DNA of 64,000 nucleotides from an uncultured Flavobacteriaceae bacterium (GTDB lineage Bacteria > Bacteroidota > Bacteroidia > Flavobacteriales > Flavobacteriaceae). The stretch is taken from assembly GCA_943789305.1 (NCBI GenBank), contig CALSTP010000001.1, positions 1,689,178 through 1,753,177 on the forward strand, given 5' to 3'. Shown here one piece after another: positions 8,382-19,871 of the stretch. A model generated the notes under the pieces. That model was not told the origin of the DNA and made no database searches. It saw nothing but the letters and a program-made list of their open reading frames with translations. Position numbers and translations under genes: made by a program. Every line of letters begins with the position of its first letter. Within the stretch, counting starts at the first letter, position 1.

Positions 8382-8699
8382 TTAAATCAATGCATCAAGT
8401 GCGTCAGCATAAGCTGTTTTTGGAGAAACACCCACTTTACGATCGACGATTTCTCCGTTTTTAAACACCAAAACTGTAGGGATATTTCGAACTCCATATT
8501 TAGCAGCAAATTCTTGATTTGAATCAACATCAAGTTTTCCAACAACTGCCTTTCCTTCAAAATCAGTGCTAATTTCTTCAATTATTGGGCCAACCATACG
8601 GCAAGGGCCACACCATGCTGCCCAAAAGTCAACCAGTACTGGTTTAGTAGATTTTAAAACAATTTCATCGAAGTTTGCATCTGTTATTTCTAAAGCCAT
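8382..8699 (-). CDS. trxA: Thioredoxin
   Basis: A 105-residue thioredoxin starting MALEITDANFDE. It holds the redox motif WCGPC within FWAAWCGPCRMVGP, the family cis-proline segment RNIPTVLVFKNGE, and a normal length. It reduces protein disulfides in the cytoplasm. An ATG seven codons further upstream (8720) is in frame, but a TAnnTTTG box at 8718-8725 would place the transcript start downstream of it, so the ATG at 8699 is preferred. dnaE lies upstream on the same strand. Confidence 0.96.
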   Translation of the reverse strand: MALEITDANFDEIVLKSTKPVLVDFWAAWCGPCRMVGPIIEEISTDFEGKAVVGKLDVDSNQEFAAKYGVRNIPTVLVFKNGEIVDRKVGVSPKTAYADALDALI

Positions 8700-8717
8700 A
8701 ATATTATTTATTTTATA

Positions 8718-8725
8718 CAAATGTA
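8718..8725 (-). promoter_or_regulatory. Probable -7 box of trxA
   Basis: TACATTTG on minus matches the Bacteroidota -7 consensus TAnnTTTG exactly and ends 18 bp before the chosen trxA ATG. No clear -33 TTG was seen. Confidence 0.4.
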
Positions 8726-8787
8726 TCTTTTTTTTTAAGCATAAAATAGTCTCAGCATCTGATTTTCTTATACTTAAATTATTAATC

Positions 8788-11700
8788 TTAATTTAATTGA
8801 TATGGAATCTTTTGTTGCTCTAAAACCGACAGTAATTCATTATTGACTTCAAGGCGTTGTTTTCTACTGGGAAGTGTTAATTTAATTTTCTCCTCGGTAT
8901 CAAAAACATCAACATACAGTGCCTTTTCCCCTTTAAAAGAACTAAAAACCTTTTTGAGTTCACTTACCCTTTCTTCATTAAGCTGTTTTACTTCAAACAT
9001 CAAAGTGATTTTTTTAACATTTGTTTTCAGGGTATCATGAAGCATTTCAAAATTGTTAAATTGAATTCTAGGAGGTCCAAGCTGTCCCGTCTCACGATTC
9101 CTCCAGCCTTCGGCTACTCGAATCCGAAGACGAACAAAATTGTTAGGCAGTATGAAGTGTCTGAACTTTAAATAGTCTTCACCAAAGATTTTGAATTCAT
9201 ACTGGTCAGAAAAATCTTCAATAGAAAATTTGCCCCATCCCTTTCCATTTTTGCTAACTAAATGTTCTACATCATTGATAATTCCACCAAAACTTAAATC
9301 TCTGTTGATTAATGGATCCAGATCATTTAAAACATCAAAGGTTGAAGAAGAAAAATATTTCATCTCCCGTTTGAAATCGTCTAATGGATGGGCAGATATA
9401 TAAATCCCAACAACCGCTTTTTCTTTTTTCAACAACTCCAAAGTTCCCCATGATTCACATTCGGGAATTTTAATTTCTTGAATTTGTTCTTGACTATCAT
9501 CCCCAAACAAATTGGTTTGAGAAGAATTTAAATTTTCTTGATATTTAGCTCCGTATCGGATTGCTTTCTCTAGGAAAATTATTCCATCCCCATCGGGATT
9601 AAAATATTGTGCACGGTGACAGTTTCCAAAAGAATCTAAACCTCCTGCCAAAGTCAAGTTTTCAAGTGCTTTTTTATTTGCAGCTCGTAAATCAATTCTT
9701 TTGGTCAAATCAAAAACAGAGGTATACCTGCTTTCCTCACGATGCTCAATAATGGTCTCTACGGCTCCTCTACCGACTCCTTTTACAGCTCCCATACCAA
9801 AACGAATAGCTTGTTGATTATTTACAGTAAACTTATAAAAGGATTCGTTTACATCGGGCCCAAGTACATTGAGTCCCATCCGGCGACACTCTTCCATAAA
9901 AAAGGTTACTTGTTTGATGTCGCTCATGTTATTTGATAAAACCGCTGCCATGTATTCAGCGGGATAATGTGCTTTTAAATAAGCGGTTTGATACCCAATC
10001 CAAGCGTAGCATGTCGAATGCGATTTATTAAAAGCATAAGAAGCAAACGCTTCCCAATCTTTCCATATTTTTTCTAATTTTTTTGGGTCATGTCCATTGG
10101 CTGTTCCTCCTTCAATGAACTGGGGTTTCAACTTGGCCAGCAGTGCATGTATCTTTTTACCCATTGCCTTACGCAAAACATCTGCTTCACCTTTGGTAAA
10201 ACCTGCAAGTTTTTGAGAAAGTAACATCACTTGCTCTTGATAAACAGTTATCCCATAGGTTTCTTGAAGATATTCCTCCATATCATCCAAATCGTAGGAA
10301 ATTTCTTCTTTTCCATTTTTACGAGCAACAAAACTTGGAATATACTCCAAAGGACCCGGACGATACAAAGCGTTCATTGCTACTAAATCTGCAAAAATAG
10401 TGGGTTTTAAATCCTTTAAATATTTCTGCATCCCGGCAGATTCGTATTGAAAAATCCCAACCGTTTCTCCCCTTTGAAAGAGTTCATAGGTTTTGACATC
10501 ATCTAAAGGGAAAGTATCTGGATCTAAATCTATGTTGTGTTTATATTTAACTAATTTGACGGTGTCTTTGATTAAGGTCAAGGTCTTCAATCCTAAAAAG
10601 TCCATTTTCAACAAGCCCGCGTCTTCTACTACAGAATTATCAAATTGAGTCACAAACAAATCAGAATCTTTCGCAGTTGCAACGGGAACAAAATTGGTGA
10701 TATCATCTGGAGTGATAATTACCCCACAAGCATGAATTCCTGTATTTCGCAAAGAACCTTCCAAAACCTTTGCTTGTTGAATTGTTTCTCCCGACAAACT
10801 TGCTTCTTGTGAGAGTGATAAAAATTCTTTCACTTTTTGGAACTCATCGGCTCTCAAGTTTTTTTGAAGTTCTTTTTCTTCAAGGCCAAAAATCTTTGAC
10901 AGTTTAATGTTTGGTAACATTTTTGAAATTCGATCAGCCTCATTCAATGCTAAATCCAATACGCGTGCAGTGTCACGAATTGAGGATTTTGCAGCCATAG
11001 TTCCGTAGGTTATGATTTGTGCTACCTGATTAGAACCGTATTTGTCGATTACATAATCCATTACCTTTCCACGACCTTCATCATCAAAATCAATATCAAT
11101 ATCCGGCAGACTTACCCGATCGGGATTAAGAAAACGCTCAAAAAGAAGATTGTATTGAATGGGATCCAAATTTACAATCCACAAACAGTATGCAACTACG
11201 GATCCAGCCGCTGAACCCCGGCCGGGTCCAACCGAAACTCCCATATCTCTTGCAGCTGCAATCAAATCTTGAACAATTAAAAAATACCCCGGATAGCCTG
11301 TGTTAGCTATGACACTCAATTCAAAATCAATTCGTTCCGAAATTTCATCGGTCAGTGTACCATACCTTTTTTTAGCACCTTCATAAGTTAAATGACGAAG
11401 AAAATTATTTTCCCCCAGTTTACCATCTGGGTCTTCTTGAACTAAATATTCTTTTGGAATATCGAATTTTGGCAGTAACACTTCTCGTGTCAATTCAAAA
11501 GGCTCTATTTTATCAATCAGGGCTTTGATATTCAAAATCGCCTCAGGCAAATCTTGAAACAAAAGTTTCATTTCTTCGGGGGATTTGATGTAGTATTCTT
11601 GATTAGGGAAGCCATAACGAAAGCCACGTCCTCTTCCTATCGGTGTGGCTTGTTTTTCTCCTTCTTTTAAACAGAGTAGAATGTCATGAGCATTCGCCTC

Positions 11701-13107
11701 TTCTTTAGCGGCATAATAGGTATTGTTGGATGCAATTAAAGGAATTTGATGTTGTTGAGACAAAGAAATTAAAACCTCATTTACTCGTTTCTCGTCTTCT
11801 TGACCATGACGCATGATCTCAATGTAAAGATCCTCTCCAAACATTTTGTGCCACCATTGCAAAGCCTCTTCTGCCTGACGGTTTCCAATGTTTAAAATTT
11901 TCGAAGGAACTTCACCATAGAGATTTCCTGTCAAAACAATGAGATCTTCTTTGTATTGTTCAACAATCGTACGATCAATTCTTGGAACATAATAGAAGCC
12001 TTCAACATAGGCTATTGATGTCATTTTGGCTAAGTTGTGATATCCTTTTTTGTTCTTTGCTAAGAATACAATTTGATACCCATCATCACGTCGAGTTTTA
12101 TCTTTATAATCTTCGCAAACATAAAATTCACATCCAACAATGGGTTTAATTTGTGCTTCCGAATCAGCCCCTTTATTGTGATTGTTTATTGTCTTTATAA
12201 AGTGAAATACCCCCATGAGATTTGCATGATCTGTAAGGGCTATGGCCGGCATTTGGTGTTTTGAAGCAATACCAACCATCTGACTCATTTTGGAAGTAGC
12301 TTGAAGTACAGAAAATTGTGAATGATTGTGTAAATGCACAAAAGGGGCTTGCTCAAGTTCGGGACTAATGGTTTCCGATGGCGGTTTGGCAGGCTCTGGT
12401 TCTTGGTTTTGAACTATTTTTTTTGAAGCTTCTTTTAAGTTCTGGTGGGTTAGTCCAATTAATGAAATGGTATCTTCTTGTTCCTGGAGCGTTCTCAGAA
12501 GATCTCCTTTTCCTGCTAAAGCTTTAGGATGTAATTGATCTGTCCGGAGTAATTCCAAAAAGCAACGAGTCGTTGCCTCAACGTCAGCAGTTGCATTATG
12601 AGCCTCGCCAAAACCTTTTCCAAACAGATGAAGATACAACTCGGTTAGGGTTGGAAGCTTAAATTTACCTCCTCGCCCTCCCGGTATTTTACACAAGTTT
12701 GCCGTCTCTTCGGTACAAGTGTCAATGATTTGAACATCCTCTAAAGGGTTATGATCTCCCAAACGCAAATATTCTGCTCCCAAAATGTTGAGGTCAAAAC
12801 TTACATTATGGCCCCCAACATAATCCGCCTCAGATAAAGCTTGGGTAAAAAGATTTAAAACCTCCTTTAAACGTACACCCTGATCGAGAGCTAATTCAGT
12901 AGATATCCCATGAATCTGCTCCGCATCAAAAGGCACGGTAAACCCATCAGGGGTTACTAAATAATCTTCATGAGAAACCAACGCCCCTCTTTCATCGTGA
13001 AGTTGCCATGCAATCTGAATGCAACGTGGCCAATTTTCAGAATCAGACAAAGGTGCATCCCAACGTTTTGGGAGTCCTGTCGTTTCGGTGTCGAAGATGA
13101 TGTACAT
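8788..13107 (-). CDS. dnaE: DNA polymerase III alpha subunit with N-terminal DEDD exonuclease
   Basis: Replicative polymerase catalytic subunit, 1,439 residues. The N-terminal ~180 residues are a DnaQ-like 3'-5' proofreading exonuclease (FDTETTGLP, then GGHNVSFDLNILGAEYL and AHNATADVEAT). A PHP domain begins at about residue 254 (VHLHNHSQFSVLQATS). The C-family palm has GPGRGSAAGS near 625 and the catalytic PDIDIDF near 667. OB-fold and tau-binding regions follow. Such a fusion of proofreader and polymerase is normal in Bacteroidota. The frame extends 13 codons upstream to an ATG at 13146, but homology starts at MYIIFDTETTGL (13107), which I chose. Confidence 0.95.
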   Translation of the reverse strand: MYIIFDTETTGLPKRWDAPLSDSENWPRCIQIAWQLHDERGALVSHEDYLVTPDGFTVPFDAEQIHGISTELALDQGVRLKEVLNLFTQALSEADYVGGHNVSFDLNILGAEYLRLGDHNPLEDVQIIDTCTEETANLCKIPGGRGGKFKLPTLTELYLHLFGKGFGEAHNATADVEATTRCFLELLRTDQLHPKALAGKGDLLRTLQEQEDTISLIGLTHQNLKEASKKIVQNQEPEPAKPPSETISPELEQAPFVHLHNHSQFSVLQATSKMSQMVGIASKHQMPAIALTDHANLMGVFHFIKTINNHNKGADSEAQIKPIVGCEFYVCEDYKDKTRRDDGYQIVFLAKNKKGYHNLAKMTSIAYVEGFYYVPRIDRTIVEQYKEDLIVLTGNLYGEVPSKILNIGNRQAEEALQWWHKMFGEDLYIEIMRHGQEDEKRVNEVLISLSQQHQIPLIASNNTYYAAKEEANAHDILLCLKEGEKQATPIGRGRGFRYGFPNQEYYIKSPEEMKLLFQDLPEAILNIKALIDKIEPFELTREVLLPKFDIPKEYLVQEDPDGKLGENNFLRHLTYEGAKKRYGTLTDEISERIDFELSVIANTGYPGYFLIVQDLIAAARDMGVSVGPGRGSAAGSVVAYCLWIVNLDPIQYNLLFERFLNPDRVSLPDIDIDFDDEGRGKVMDYVIDKYGSNQVAQIITYGTMAAKSSIRDTARVLDLALNEADRISKMLPNIKLSKIFGLEEKELQKNLRADEFQKVKEFLSLSQEASLSGETIQQAKVLEGSLRNTGIHACGVIITPDDITNFVPVATAKDSDLFVTQFDNSVVEDAGLLKMDFLGLKTLTLIKDTVKLVKYKHNIDLDPDTFPLDDVKTYELFQRGETVGIFQYESAGMQKYLKDLKPTIFADLVAMNALYRPGPLEYIPSFVARKNGKEEISYDLDDMEEYLQETYGITVYQEQVMLLSQKLAGFTKGEADVLRKAMGKKIHALLAKLKPQFIEGGTANGHDPKKLEKIWKDWEAFASYAFNKSHSTCYAWIGYQTAYLKAHYPAEYMAAVLSNNMSDIKQVTFFMEECRRMGLNVLGPDVNESFYKFTVNNQQAIRFGMGAVKGVGRGAVETIIEHREESRYTSVFDLTKRIDLRAANKKALENLTLAGGLDSFGNCHRAQYFNPDGDGIIFLEKAIRYGAKYQENLNSSQTNLFGDDSQEQIQEIKIPECESWGTLELLKKEKAVVGIYISAHPLDDFKREMKYFSSSTFDVLNDLDPLINRDLSFGGIINDVEHLVSKNGKGWGKFSIEDFSDQYEFKIFGEDYLKFRHFILPNNFVRLRIRVAEGWRNRETGQLGPPRIQFNNFEMLHDTLKTNVKKITLMFEVKQLNEERVSELKKVFSSFKGEKALYVDVFDTEEKIKLTLPSRKQRLEVNNELLSVLEQQKIPYQLN

Positions 13108-13282
13108 ATAAACGAAAATAACAAATTCAATTGAAGGATTGAACATGTTTTATATGGAGTTATTAACTGATTTGTGTAAAGTAAAAATTCTACTCTATTT
13201 TTTTGAAAATCCACAAAATTAAATTAAAAAAAAGATAATATTTCTGAGGTGTAAATACCAAAGAAACAAGCAAAAGAAAAAA

Positions 13283-16200
13283 ATGAGCTTATATTTGCAA
13301 AAAATAATTCGGATCGAATCTTTGATCACTTCTTTTTCGGAAACCCAAAATCAAAAAACGCTTGAAGAGCGACTTTTAAGGGATGACTCTTGTTTATTTT
13401 TAAAAGGAACCGTTGGCTCTGGAATAAGTTTTGTGCTTGCAAATAGCTTTAAAGCTATAGGAAAGACAATGCTTTTCATATGTGAAAACCGCGAAAAAGC
13501 TGCCTATCAACTGAATGATTTTGAGCGGATTCTTGGAAACGATAACGTCCTTTTTTTTCCTTCGAGTTATAGAAAACCTTATCAAACAGAAACCACAGAC
13601 AATGCTAATGTATTGCTTCGTTCAGAGGTTTTAACCAAACTAGGGAATTCAAAAAAACCTAAACTCATAGTCAGCTATCCGCAGGCTATTTTTGAAAAAG
13701 TAGTCTCTCAATCTACTTTAAAAAGGAACACCCTTGAAGTTGTAACAGACAGTTCGCTTTCAATCGATTTTGTCAACGAAGTACTTTTCGAATATCAATT
13801 TGAGCGGGTTGACTTTGTCACTCAACCGGGAGAATTTTCAGTTCGTGGTGGAATTATCGATGTATTTTCTTTTTCAAATCAGCATCCCTACAGAATTGAA
13901 TTTTATGATGATCGAGTTGAGAGTTTGAGGAGTTTTGACGTTGCAACACAACTATCTATTTCTCCACTCAATAAAATTCAATTACTCCCAAATACTTCTG
14001 AAGGTTTTACCAAAGCCAAACGAAAAAACTTAATCGAGGTCATTGCGCCTAGAGGGTTGTTAATTACTCAAAATTTTGATTTTATAGGTTCCCGAATAGA
14101 ACACTATTTCAAAGATGCCGTTACAAGTTTTGAAAAACTAGAAACAGAAACTCACCATCTTCCCCCCGATGTTTTATTTACCTCCAATGAAGAATTTACT
14201 CAGTCTGCTACCTTACTATCTCTGGTAAGTTTAAGTATGACTAATGCTCTTTCAAAACAAGAAAAAATTTTTTTTAAACAAAGTCCCCAACCTGCCTTCA
14301 ATCGTAAATTTGATCGTTTGATCAATTATCTTAACGACAACCACGAAAAGGGTTACCAAAACTATATTTGTTGTGCCAGTGACCAACAAGCCCAAAGGTT
14401 CAAAGATATTTTTGAGGAAGGAGAGGAAATTGTTCATTACAAAACAGTAGTTACTCCCCTTTTTGAAGGTTTTGAAGATGTTGATGCTAAGATTGCTTGT
14501 TTTACTGATCATCAAATTTTCGAACGTTATCACAAATATCAACTTAAAACAACAAAAGCTAAAAAAGAAGCACTCACCCTTAAGGAGCTCACGCATTTGA
14601 AGGTTGGAGATTATGTGACCCACATAGACCACGGAATTGGTCAATTTGGAGGGCTTCAAAAAATTGATGTTGAAGGAAATAAACAAGAAGCGATTAAACT
14701 GGTCTATGCAGACCGCGATATTCTGTATCTCAGCATTCATTCTTTACACAAAATCTCTAAGTTTAACGGAAAAGATGGGAAGGTTCCTAAGATTTACAAA
14801 CTGGGTTCTACTGCCTGGAAAAGTCTTAAACAGAAAACAAAAACTCGGGTTAAACAAATTGCATTTAACCTGATCGAACTCTATGCAAAAAGACGCCAAA
14901 AAATAGGTTATGCATGTGATCCAGACAGTTATCTACAACACGAACTAGAGGCTTCTTTTATCTTTGAAGATACTCCAGATCAAAGCACTGCAACTGCTGA
15001 TGTCAAAAAAGACATGGAAAGTGAGCAACCCATGGATCGTTTGGTTTGCGGAGATGTTGGTTTTGGAAAAACTGAAGTTGCCATTCGAGCAGCATTCAAA
15101 GCAGTTGACAACAGTAAACAAGTTGCTGTTTTGGTTCCTACAACCATTCTAGCTTTTCAACATTTTAAGAATTTTTCTAAACGCCTAGAAAACCTTCCTG
15201 TTCGGGTAGATTACCTGAATCGCTTTCGTTCAGCCAAACACAAAAAACAAATCATTGAAGACCTTAAAGGCGGTAAAATTGATATTCTCATTGGCACCCA
15301 TCAATTAGTAAGTAAAAGTGTAGAATTTAAAGATCTTGGTCTTTTGGTGGTTGACGAAGAACAAAAATTTGGAGTTGCAGTTAAAGAAAAGCTTCGAGCA
15401 CTCAAAACCAATGTTGATGTTTTAACACTTACTGCTACTCCCATTCCTCGTACGCTTCAATTCAGTTTAATGGCGGCTCGAGACATGTCAGTTATTGCTA
15501 CTCCCCCACCAAATCGATACCCCATTGAAAGTGAAGTGATTCGTTTTAACGAAGAATTTATTCGAGATAGTGTTTCCTACGAAATACAGCGAGGGGGTCA
15601 AGTTTTTTTCATTCATAACCGCGTAGAAAACATTACCGAAGTTGCTGGGATGCTTCAACGACTTATTCCTGATGCACGAATACGGATTGGGCATGGCCAA
15701 ATGGATGGAAAAAAATTAGAAGAAAATCTTTTGCAATTTATGGATGGAGGATACGACATTCTAGTTGCAACAACAATTATCGAAAACGGTTTGGACGTTC
15801 CCAATGCCAATACCATTTTCATAAACAGTGCACAAAACTTTGGCTTGAGTGATCTTCATCAAATGAGAGGCCGTGTTGGGAGAAGTAACAAAAAAGCATT
15901 TTGTTATTTCATTACTCCTCCATACAGTGCACTGACCAGCGATGCCCAAAAAAGAATTCAAGCTATTGAGCAGTTTGCGGCTTTGGGTTCAGGAATTCAG
16001 ATTGCAATGAAAGATTTAGAGATTCGAGGAGCCGGAGATTTACTTGGAGGAGAACAAAGCGGTTTTATAAACGACATCGGATTTGAAACTTATCAAAAAA
16101 TTTTAAAAGAAGCCATCGAGGAATTGAAAGAAAATGAATTCAAATCCTTGTATGGCAAGTCTAAAAAAGAAGATCCAAAAACTTTTGTGAAAGAAATTCA

Positions 16201-16648
16201 AATTGACACAGACTTAGAAGTACTTTTTCCAGATCACTACATCAATAGCGTAAGTGAACGTCTTACATTGTACAACCGCTTAGGAACCTTGAAAGACGAA
16301 ACTGAATTAGAAACATACCAAAAAGAAATTGAAGATCGGTTTGGGCCCTTACCCAATCAAGCAGAAGCTTTATTGGATAGTGTACGTTTGAAATGGAAAG
16401 CGGCTCATTTGGGAATTGAACGCATTCTACTCAAAAAAAATCAATGCATTGGATATTTTATTGCTGATCAAGAAAGCACATTTTATCAAAGTAATCGTTT
16501 CAAACAACTTTTGGCTTGGGTACAACAAAATCCAAATCGAGTAAACATGAAAGAGAAACAAACCAAAAATGGTTTAAGATTGCGACTTGCCTTTAACAAG
16601 ATTGGTTCTGTAAAACAAGCTATTGAACTTCTCCCTGATTTAGAGTGA
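13283..16648 (+). CDS. mfd: Transcription-repair coupling factor
   Basis: A 1,121-residue SF2 translocase that removes RNA polymerase stalled at lesions and recruits UvrA. It has a UvrB-like N-terminal region ([12 protein letters not shown]), then the RNA-polymerase-interacting CarD-like domain near residue 437 ([17 protein letters not shown]). The helicase part has Walker [11 protein letters not shown] near 589, DEEQ near 690 ([10 protein letters not shown]), [10 protein letters not shown] and [14 protein letters not shown]-terminal TRCF domain follows. It is divergent from dnaE, and its 3' end overlaps the convergent ACT-domain gene by 9 bp. Confidence 0.97.
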   Translation: MSLYLQKIIRIESLITSFSETQNQKTLEERLLRDDSCLFLKGTVGSGISFVLANSFKAIGKTMLFICENREKAAYQLNDFERILGNDNVLFFPSSYRKPYQTETTDNANVLLRSEVLTKLGNSKKPKLIVSYPQAIFEKVVSQSTLKRNTLEVVTDSSLSIDFVNEVLFEYQFERVDFVTQPGEFSVRGGIIDVFSFSNQHPYRIEFYDDRVESLRSFDVATQLSISPLNKIQLLPNTSEGFTKAKRKNLIEVIAPRGLLITQNFDFIGSRIEHYFKDAVTSFEKLETETHHLPPDVLFTSNEEFTQSATLLSLVSLSMTNALSKQEKIFFKQSPQPAFNRKFDRLINYLNDNHEKGYQNYICCASDQQAQRFKDIFEEGEEIVHYKTVVTPLFEGFEDVDAKIACFTDHQIFERYHKYQLKTTKAKKEALTLKELTHLKVGDYVTHIDHGIGQFGGLQKIDVEGNKQEAIKLVYADRDILYLSIHSLHKISKFNGKDGKVPKIYKLGSTAWKSLKQKTKTRVKQIAFNLIELYAKRRQKIGYACDPDSYLQHELEASFIFEDTPDQSTATADVKKDMESEQPMDRLVCGDVGFGKTEVAIRAAFKAVDNSKQVAVLVPTTILAFQHFKNFSKRLENLPVRVDYLNRFRSAKHKKQIIEDLKGGKIDILIGTHQLVSKSVEFKDLGLLVVDEEQKFGVAVKEKLRALKTNVDVLTLTATPIPRTLQFSLMAARDMSVIATPPPNRYPIESEVIRFNEEFIRDSVSYEIQRGGQVFFIHNRVENITEVAGMLQRLIPDARIRIGHGQMDGKKLEENLLQFMDGGYDILVATTIIENGLDVPNANTIFINSAQNFGLSDLHQMRGRVGRSNKKAFCYFITPPYSALTSDAQKRIQAIEQFAALGSGIQIAMKDLEIRGAGDLLGGEQSGFINDIGFETYQKILKEAIEELKENEFKSLYGKSKKEDPKTFVKEIQIDTDLEVLFPDHYINSVSERLTLYNRLGTLKDETELETYQKEIEDRFGPLPNQAEALLDSVRLKWKAAHLGIERILLKKNQCIGYFIADQESTFYQSNRFKQLLAWVQQNPNRVNMKEKQTKNGLRLRLAFNKIGSVKQAIELLPDLE

Positions 16649-17299
16649 CTTCAAGTCTTTAATCACTTTAAATGCTGTATTTACTGACTCTTCATCAACC
16701 AGAATTGTAAATTCATTAGAAGTCGAAATAACTTGTGTAATATTAACTCCTTCCCAAGACAGGCGTTGAAAAATAAAATAATAAATTCCGGGAATATTCA
16801 CATTCTCTGTTGGCAACTTTATGGTTACAGAAGATAAGTTTTCGGATTTTTCAAGTAATTGTTCTTTACTAAAAAAAGTATCAACCAAATGACTCATATT
16901 ACTGCTGATTACAATATTAGATTCTGAAACTCCCCGAGAAGAAGTATAAAAAGCTGTTTTATTATCGTTAACCTGAGACAAAAAAGAAGCTTGAGCACTC
17001 AATAAAGTATCCGAAATTTTAAAACTGTAATCAACCAGTGATGAACGAACAGTTATGTCTCCTATTTCTTTTAAAACCTTTACAATCTTATGAGTTGAAA
17101 GAAATTCCATATTATCTGAAATTCTTTTTAAGGCCATCACTATTGCACCGCTACGAGCTTCTTTTTGAAGTGCAATTTCAATTTCAGGTTGAATTTGTCG
17201 TGCCAAGGAGGTTAAATTTATAATCCCCTGAGAAAGGGCTGTAGACAAAAAAGGTTTAGTTTTAATATAATTCTCAACCACTGAAGCAATAGTTTTCAT
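16640..17299 (-). CDS. ACT-domain protein, aspartate-kinase regulatory-like
   Basis: A 219-residue protein. The C-terminal ~70 residues (VNIPGIYYFIFQRLSWEGVN, ITQVISTSNEFTILV) fit an ACT ligand-binding fold as in the aspartate-kinase regulatory tail (LSWEGVNI, ISTSNEFTI). The N-terminal half is helical and carries no kinase motif. A regulatory or amino-acid-sensing role is inferred; the ligand is unknown. Similar stand-alone proteins in Flavobacteria are often labelled aspartate kinase, which overstates what is present. It converges on mfd with a 9-bp overlap. Confidence 0.7.
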   Translation of the reverse strand: MKTIASVVENYIKTKPFLSTALSQGIINLTSLARQIQPEIEIALQKEARSGAIVMALKRISDNMEFLSTHKIVKVLKEIGDITVRSSLVDYSFKISDTLLSAQASFLSQVNDNKTAFYTSSRGVSESNIVISSNMSHLVDTFFSKEQLLEKSENLSSVTIKLPTENVNIPGIYYFIFQRLSWEGVNITQVISTSNEFTILVDEESVNTAFKVIKDLKSL

Positions 17300-17368
17300 T
17301 CATGAAATTGTTAAATTCAAAGTAAATGTATGAAAATAAATACAAATTGTTTTTTTTATAACAATTTT

Positions 17369-17729
17369 CTAAAAAAAGTAGAACGCATTTTCTAAGTGTT
17401 TTCGATTCCATCTACCCTTTTCAACCAAATAAGTAATAATATCAAAGCGAACTTCGCCTTGGAGTTTTTTTTTGTTGAATATAGGTATCCATTGCCATAA
17501 TCAACAACTGAATTTTTTTCTTACTGACAAAAGTTTCTGGATTTCCATAAATAGATGATGATCTTGCTTTTACTTCTATGGCAACAATAAAATCATCTTT
17601 AGTAGCAATGATATCGATCTCTGCCTTACGATATCTGTAATTTTGTTACAAAATTAAATACCCTTGCTTTTTGAGATATGCCGAAGCTTTTTGTTCTGCA
17701 ATTTGACCAAAGGTGTAGGATTGACTCAT
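17369..17729 (-). pseudogene. yraN: YraN (UPF0102) endonuclease-like gene with in-frame stop and frameshift
   Basis: Read on minus from ATG at 17729, the product matches YraN/UPF0102: GQIAEQKASAYLKKQGYLIL, then QNYRYRKAEIDIIA, FIVAIEVKARSSSIYGNPE, and after a shift GEVRFDIITYLVEKGRW. Codon 28 is TAA (17646-17648). A run of nine A residues (T on plus, 17465-17473) causes a +1 shift before GEVRFD. Allowing for both, the gene would encode about 119 residues, the normal length, ending at TAG 17369-17371. The catalytic pattern E-x-D-I plus E-x-K is intact. It is either a recent pseudogene or affected by sequence error in the homopolymer. Confidence 0.75.
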
Positions 17730-17782
17730 AAGAAATTTGGATTGACCCTTACAAAATAGTTATCCGCCAAAGAAAAAAGGCT

Positions 17783-17790
17783 TATTTTTG
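17783..17790 (+). promoter_or_regulatory. Probable -7 box of metG
   Basis: TATTTTTG matches TAnnTTTG exactly. It overlaps the in-frame GTG at 17790, so transcription should begin after that codon, which supports translation from ATG 17805. Confidence 0.4.
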
Positions 17791-17804
17791 TGAAAATTAT
17801 TTTT

Positions 17805-19865
17805 ATGGCACTTACTGCAAAACGATACACCATCACTGCTGCACTTCCCTATACAAATGGTCCTATTCACATAGGACACTTAGCTGGAGTCTATATACCA
17901 GCTGATATATACAGTCGTTATTTACGTGCCCAAAAAAAAGACGTTGCCTTTATTTGTGGAAGTGACGAACACGGTGTTGCCATATCAATACGAGCTAAAA
18001 AAGAAGGGGTAAGCCCTAAAGAAATAATTGATAAATACGACCAAATGATTCGCACTTCATTTGATCAATTGGGAATTTCTTTTGATAATTACTCCCGTAC
18101 TTCATCCGACATTCATCATAAAACTGCTTCTGAAATTTTCACACAAATGAATGATACCGGGAAATTTACTGAGGAAGTAACTGAACAATTGTTCGACCCC
18201 GAAGCAAATCAATATTTAGCGGATCGATTCGTAACAGGCACTTGTCCCAAATGTCAATACCACGAAGCCTATGGAGATCAATGTGAACAATGCGGAGGTT
18301 CTTTAAATGCTACTGAATTGATTAATCCGAAATCTACATTGTCTGGCGCCACCCCTGTTTTGAAAAAAACAAAACATTGGTTTTTACCCTTAGATCATTA
18401 TCAAGACTTTATGAAGGAGTGGGTTATTCAAGGACATAAAGATGATTGGAAACCCAATGTTTATGGACAAGTAAAATCTTGGATAGATGATGGGCTCCGA
18501 CCAAGAGCAGTTACTCGTGATTTAGATTGGGGCATTCCTGTTCCTGTTGAAGGTGCTTATGGGAAAGTTATGTATGTGTGGTTTGATGCCCCTATAGGAT
18601 ATATTTCTTCAACTAAAGAATGGGCCTCAAAAAACAATAAAGACTGGAAACCTTATTGGAAGGATAAAGAGACTTCTTTAGTTCATTTTATTGGAAAAGA
18701 CAACATTGTATTTCATTGTATTATTTTCCCATGCATACTAAAAGCTGCGGGAGAATATATCTTACCAGAAAATGTTCCGGCAAATGAATTTTTGAATTTA
18801 GAAGGAAATAAAATTTCTACTTCCAAAAACTGGGCTGTTTGGCTTCATGAATATTTAACAGAATTTCCAGGTCAAGAAGATGTATTGCGTTATGTATTAA
18901 CTTCGAATGCACCCGAAACAAAAGACAACGATTTTACTTGGAAAGATTTTCAGGCAAGAAACAATAATGAATTGGTCGCAATATTCGGAAACTTCATCAA
19001 TCGAGTGAGTGTGCTTACCCAAAAATATTATGACGGAATAGTACCGGAACAAAAAGACTTAACCCAAGAAGATGAGAAAACATTAAATAAGATGAGAGCA
19101 TTTCCAGCTGTCATAGGGGGTAGTATTGAGCGATACCGTTTTAGAGAAGCGAGTCAAGAACTTATGAATTTAGCTCGATTGGGTAACAAATATTTGGCAG
19201 ACCAAGAACCTTGGAGATTAATTAAAGTAGATCCAGAACGAGTAAAAACGATCCTGAATGTTTCCTTACAGATTTCAGCTACTCTTGCCACAGTAGCAGA
19301 ACCCTTTTTGCCCTTTAGTGCGAAAAAATTGAGAGGTATTCTCAACATTAACAATCCTATGGATTGGAATACAATTGAAACTTCACAAGATATTTTACCA
19401 GCTGGTCATATTATTGGAAGTCAGGAGCTCCTTTTTGCTAAGATAGATGATAGCACTATACAAGCTCAGTTGGAGAAACTTGAAGCTACCAAAAAAAATA
19501 ACTCAGAAGCTAACTATGAATTACCTCCTGTAAAAGAAAACATAAGTTTTGAAGATTTTAGTACGATGGATCTTCGAACGGGAACAATTGTTGAAGCTGA
19601 AAAAATAAAAAAAACTAAAAAATTACTCAATCTAAAAGTAGATCTTGGTTTTGAGGTAAGAACAATTGTTTCGGGTATGGCCGAAAGCTATTCAGCTGAG
19701 GAAATAATAGGAAAAAAAGTTACTGTTTTAGTTAATCTAGCACCCAGAATCATTAAAGGAGTTGAAAGCCAAGGGATGTTACTTATGACCGAAAACAAAG
19801 AGGGTAAACTTATAGTCGTTGGTCCCGAAGACAGCAATATTGATAATGGATTTGAAATAAATTAA
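17805..19865 (+). CDS. metG: Methionyl-tRNA synthetase
   Basis: Charges tRNA-Met; 686 residues from [19 protein letters not shown]. The class I HIGH motif appears as HIGHLAG near residue 24, and the zinc-binding CPKC and CEQCG pairs near 145-164. The KMSKS-like KISTSK lies near 335. A C-terminal tRNA-binding OB domain spans about 578-686 ([33 protein letters not shown]), so this is the long dimer-forming version. The frame could open at GTG 17790, but the promoter box and homology favour ATG 17805. The histone-deacetylase-like gene follows after 6 bp. Confidence 0.97.
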   Translation: MALTAKRYTITAALPYTNGPIHIGHLAGVYIPADIYSRYLRAQKKDVAFICGSDEHGVAISIRAKKEGVSPKEIIDKYDQMIRTSFDQLGISFDNYSRTSSDIHHKTASEIFTQMNDTGKFTEEVTEQLFDPEANQYLADRFVTGTCPKCQYHEAYGDQCEQCGGSLNATELINPKSTLSGATPVLKKTKHWFLPLDHYQDFMKEWVIQGHKDDWKPNVYGQVKSWIDDGLRPRAVTRDLDWGIPVPVEGAYGKVMYVWFDAPIGYISSTKEWASKNNKDWKPYWKDKETSLVHFIGKDNIVFHCIIFPCILKAAGEYILPENVPANEFLNLEGNKISTSKNWAVWLHEYLTEFPGQEDVLRYVLTSNAPETKDNDFTWKDFQARNNNELVAIFGNFINRVSVLTQKYYDGIVPEQKDLTQEDEKTLNKMRAFPAVIGGSIERYRFREASQELMNLARLGNKYLADQEPWRLIKVDPERVKTILNVSLQISATLATVAEPFLPFSAKKLRGILNINNPMDWNTIETSQDILPAGHIIGSQELLFAKIDDSTIQAQLEKLEATKKNNSEANYELPPVKENISFEDFSTMDLRTGTIVEAEKIKKTKKLLNLKVDLGFEVRTIVSGMAESYSAEEIIGKKVTVLVNLAPRIIKGVESQGMLLMTENKEGKLIVVGPEDSNIDNGFEIN

Positions 19866-19871
19866 AAAACA

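Noticed and set aside
14252-14740. 162-codon antisense frame inside mfd
   Set aside because: It lies wholly within conserved mfd codons and gives a Phe/Ile-rich sequence without family features.
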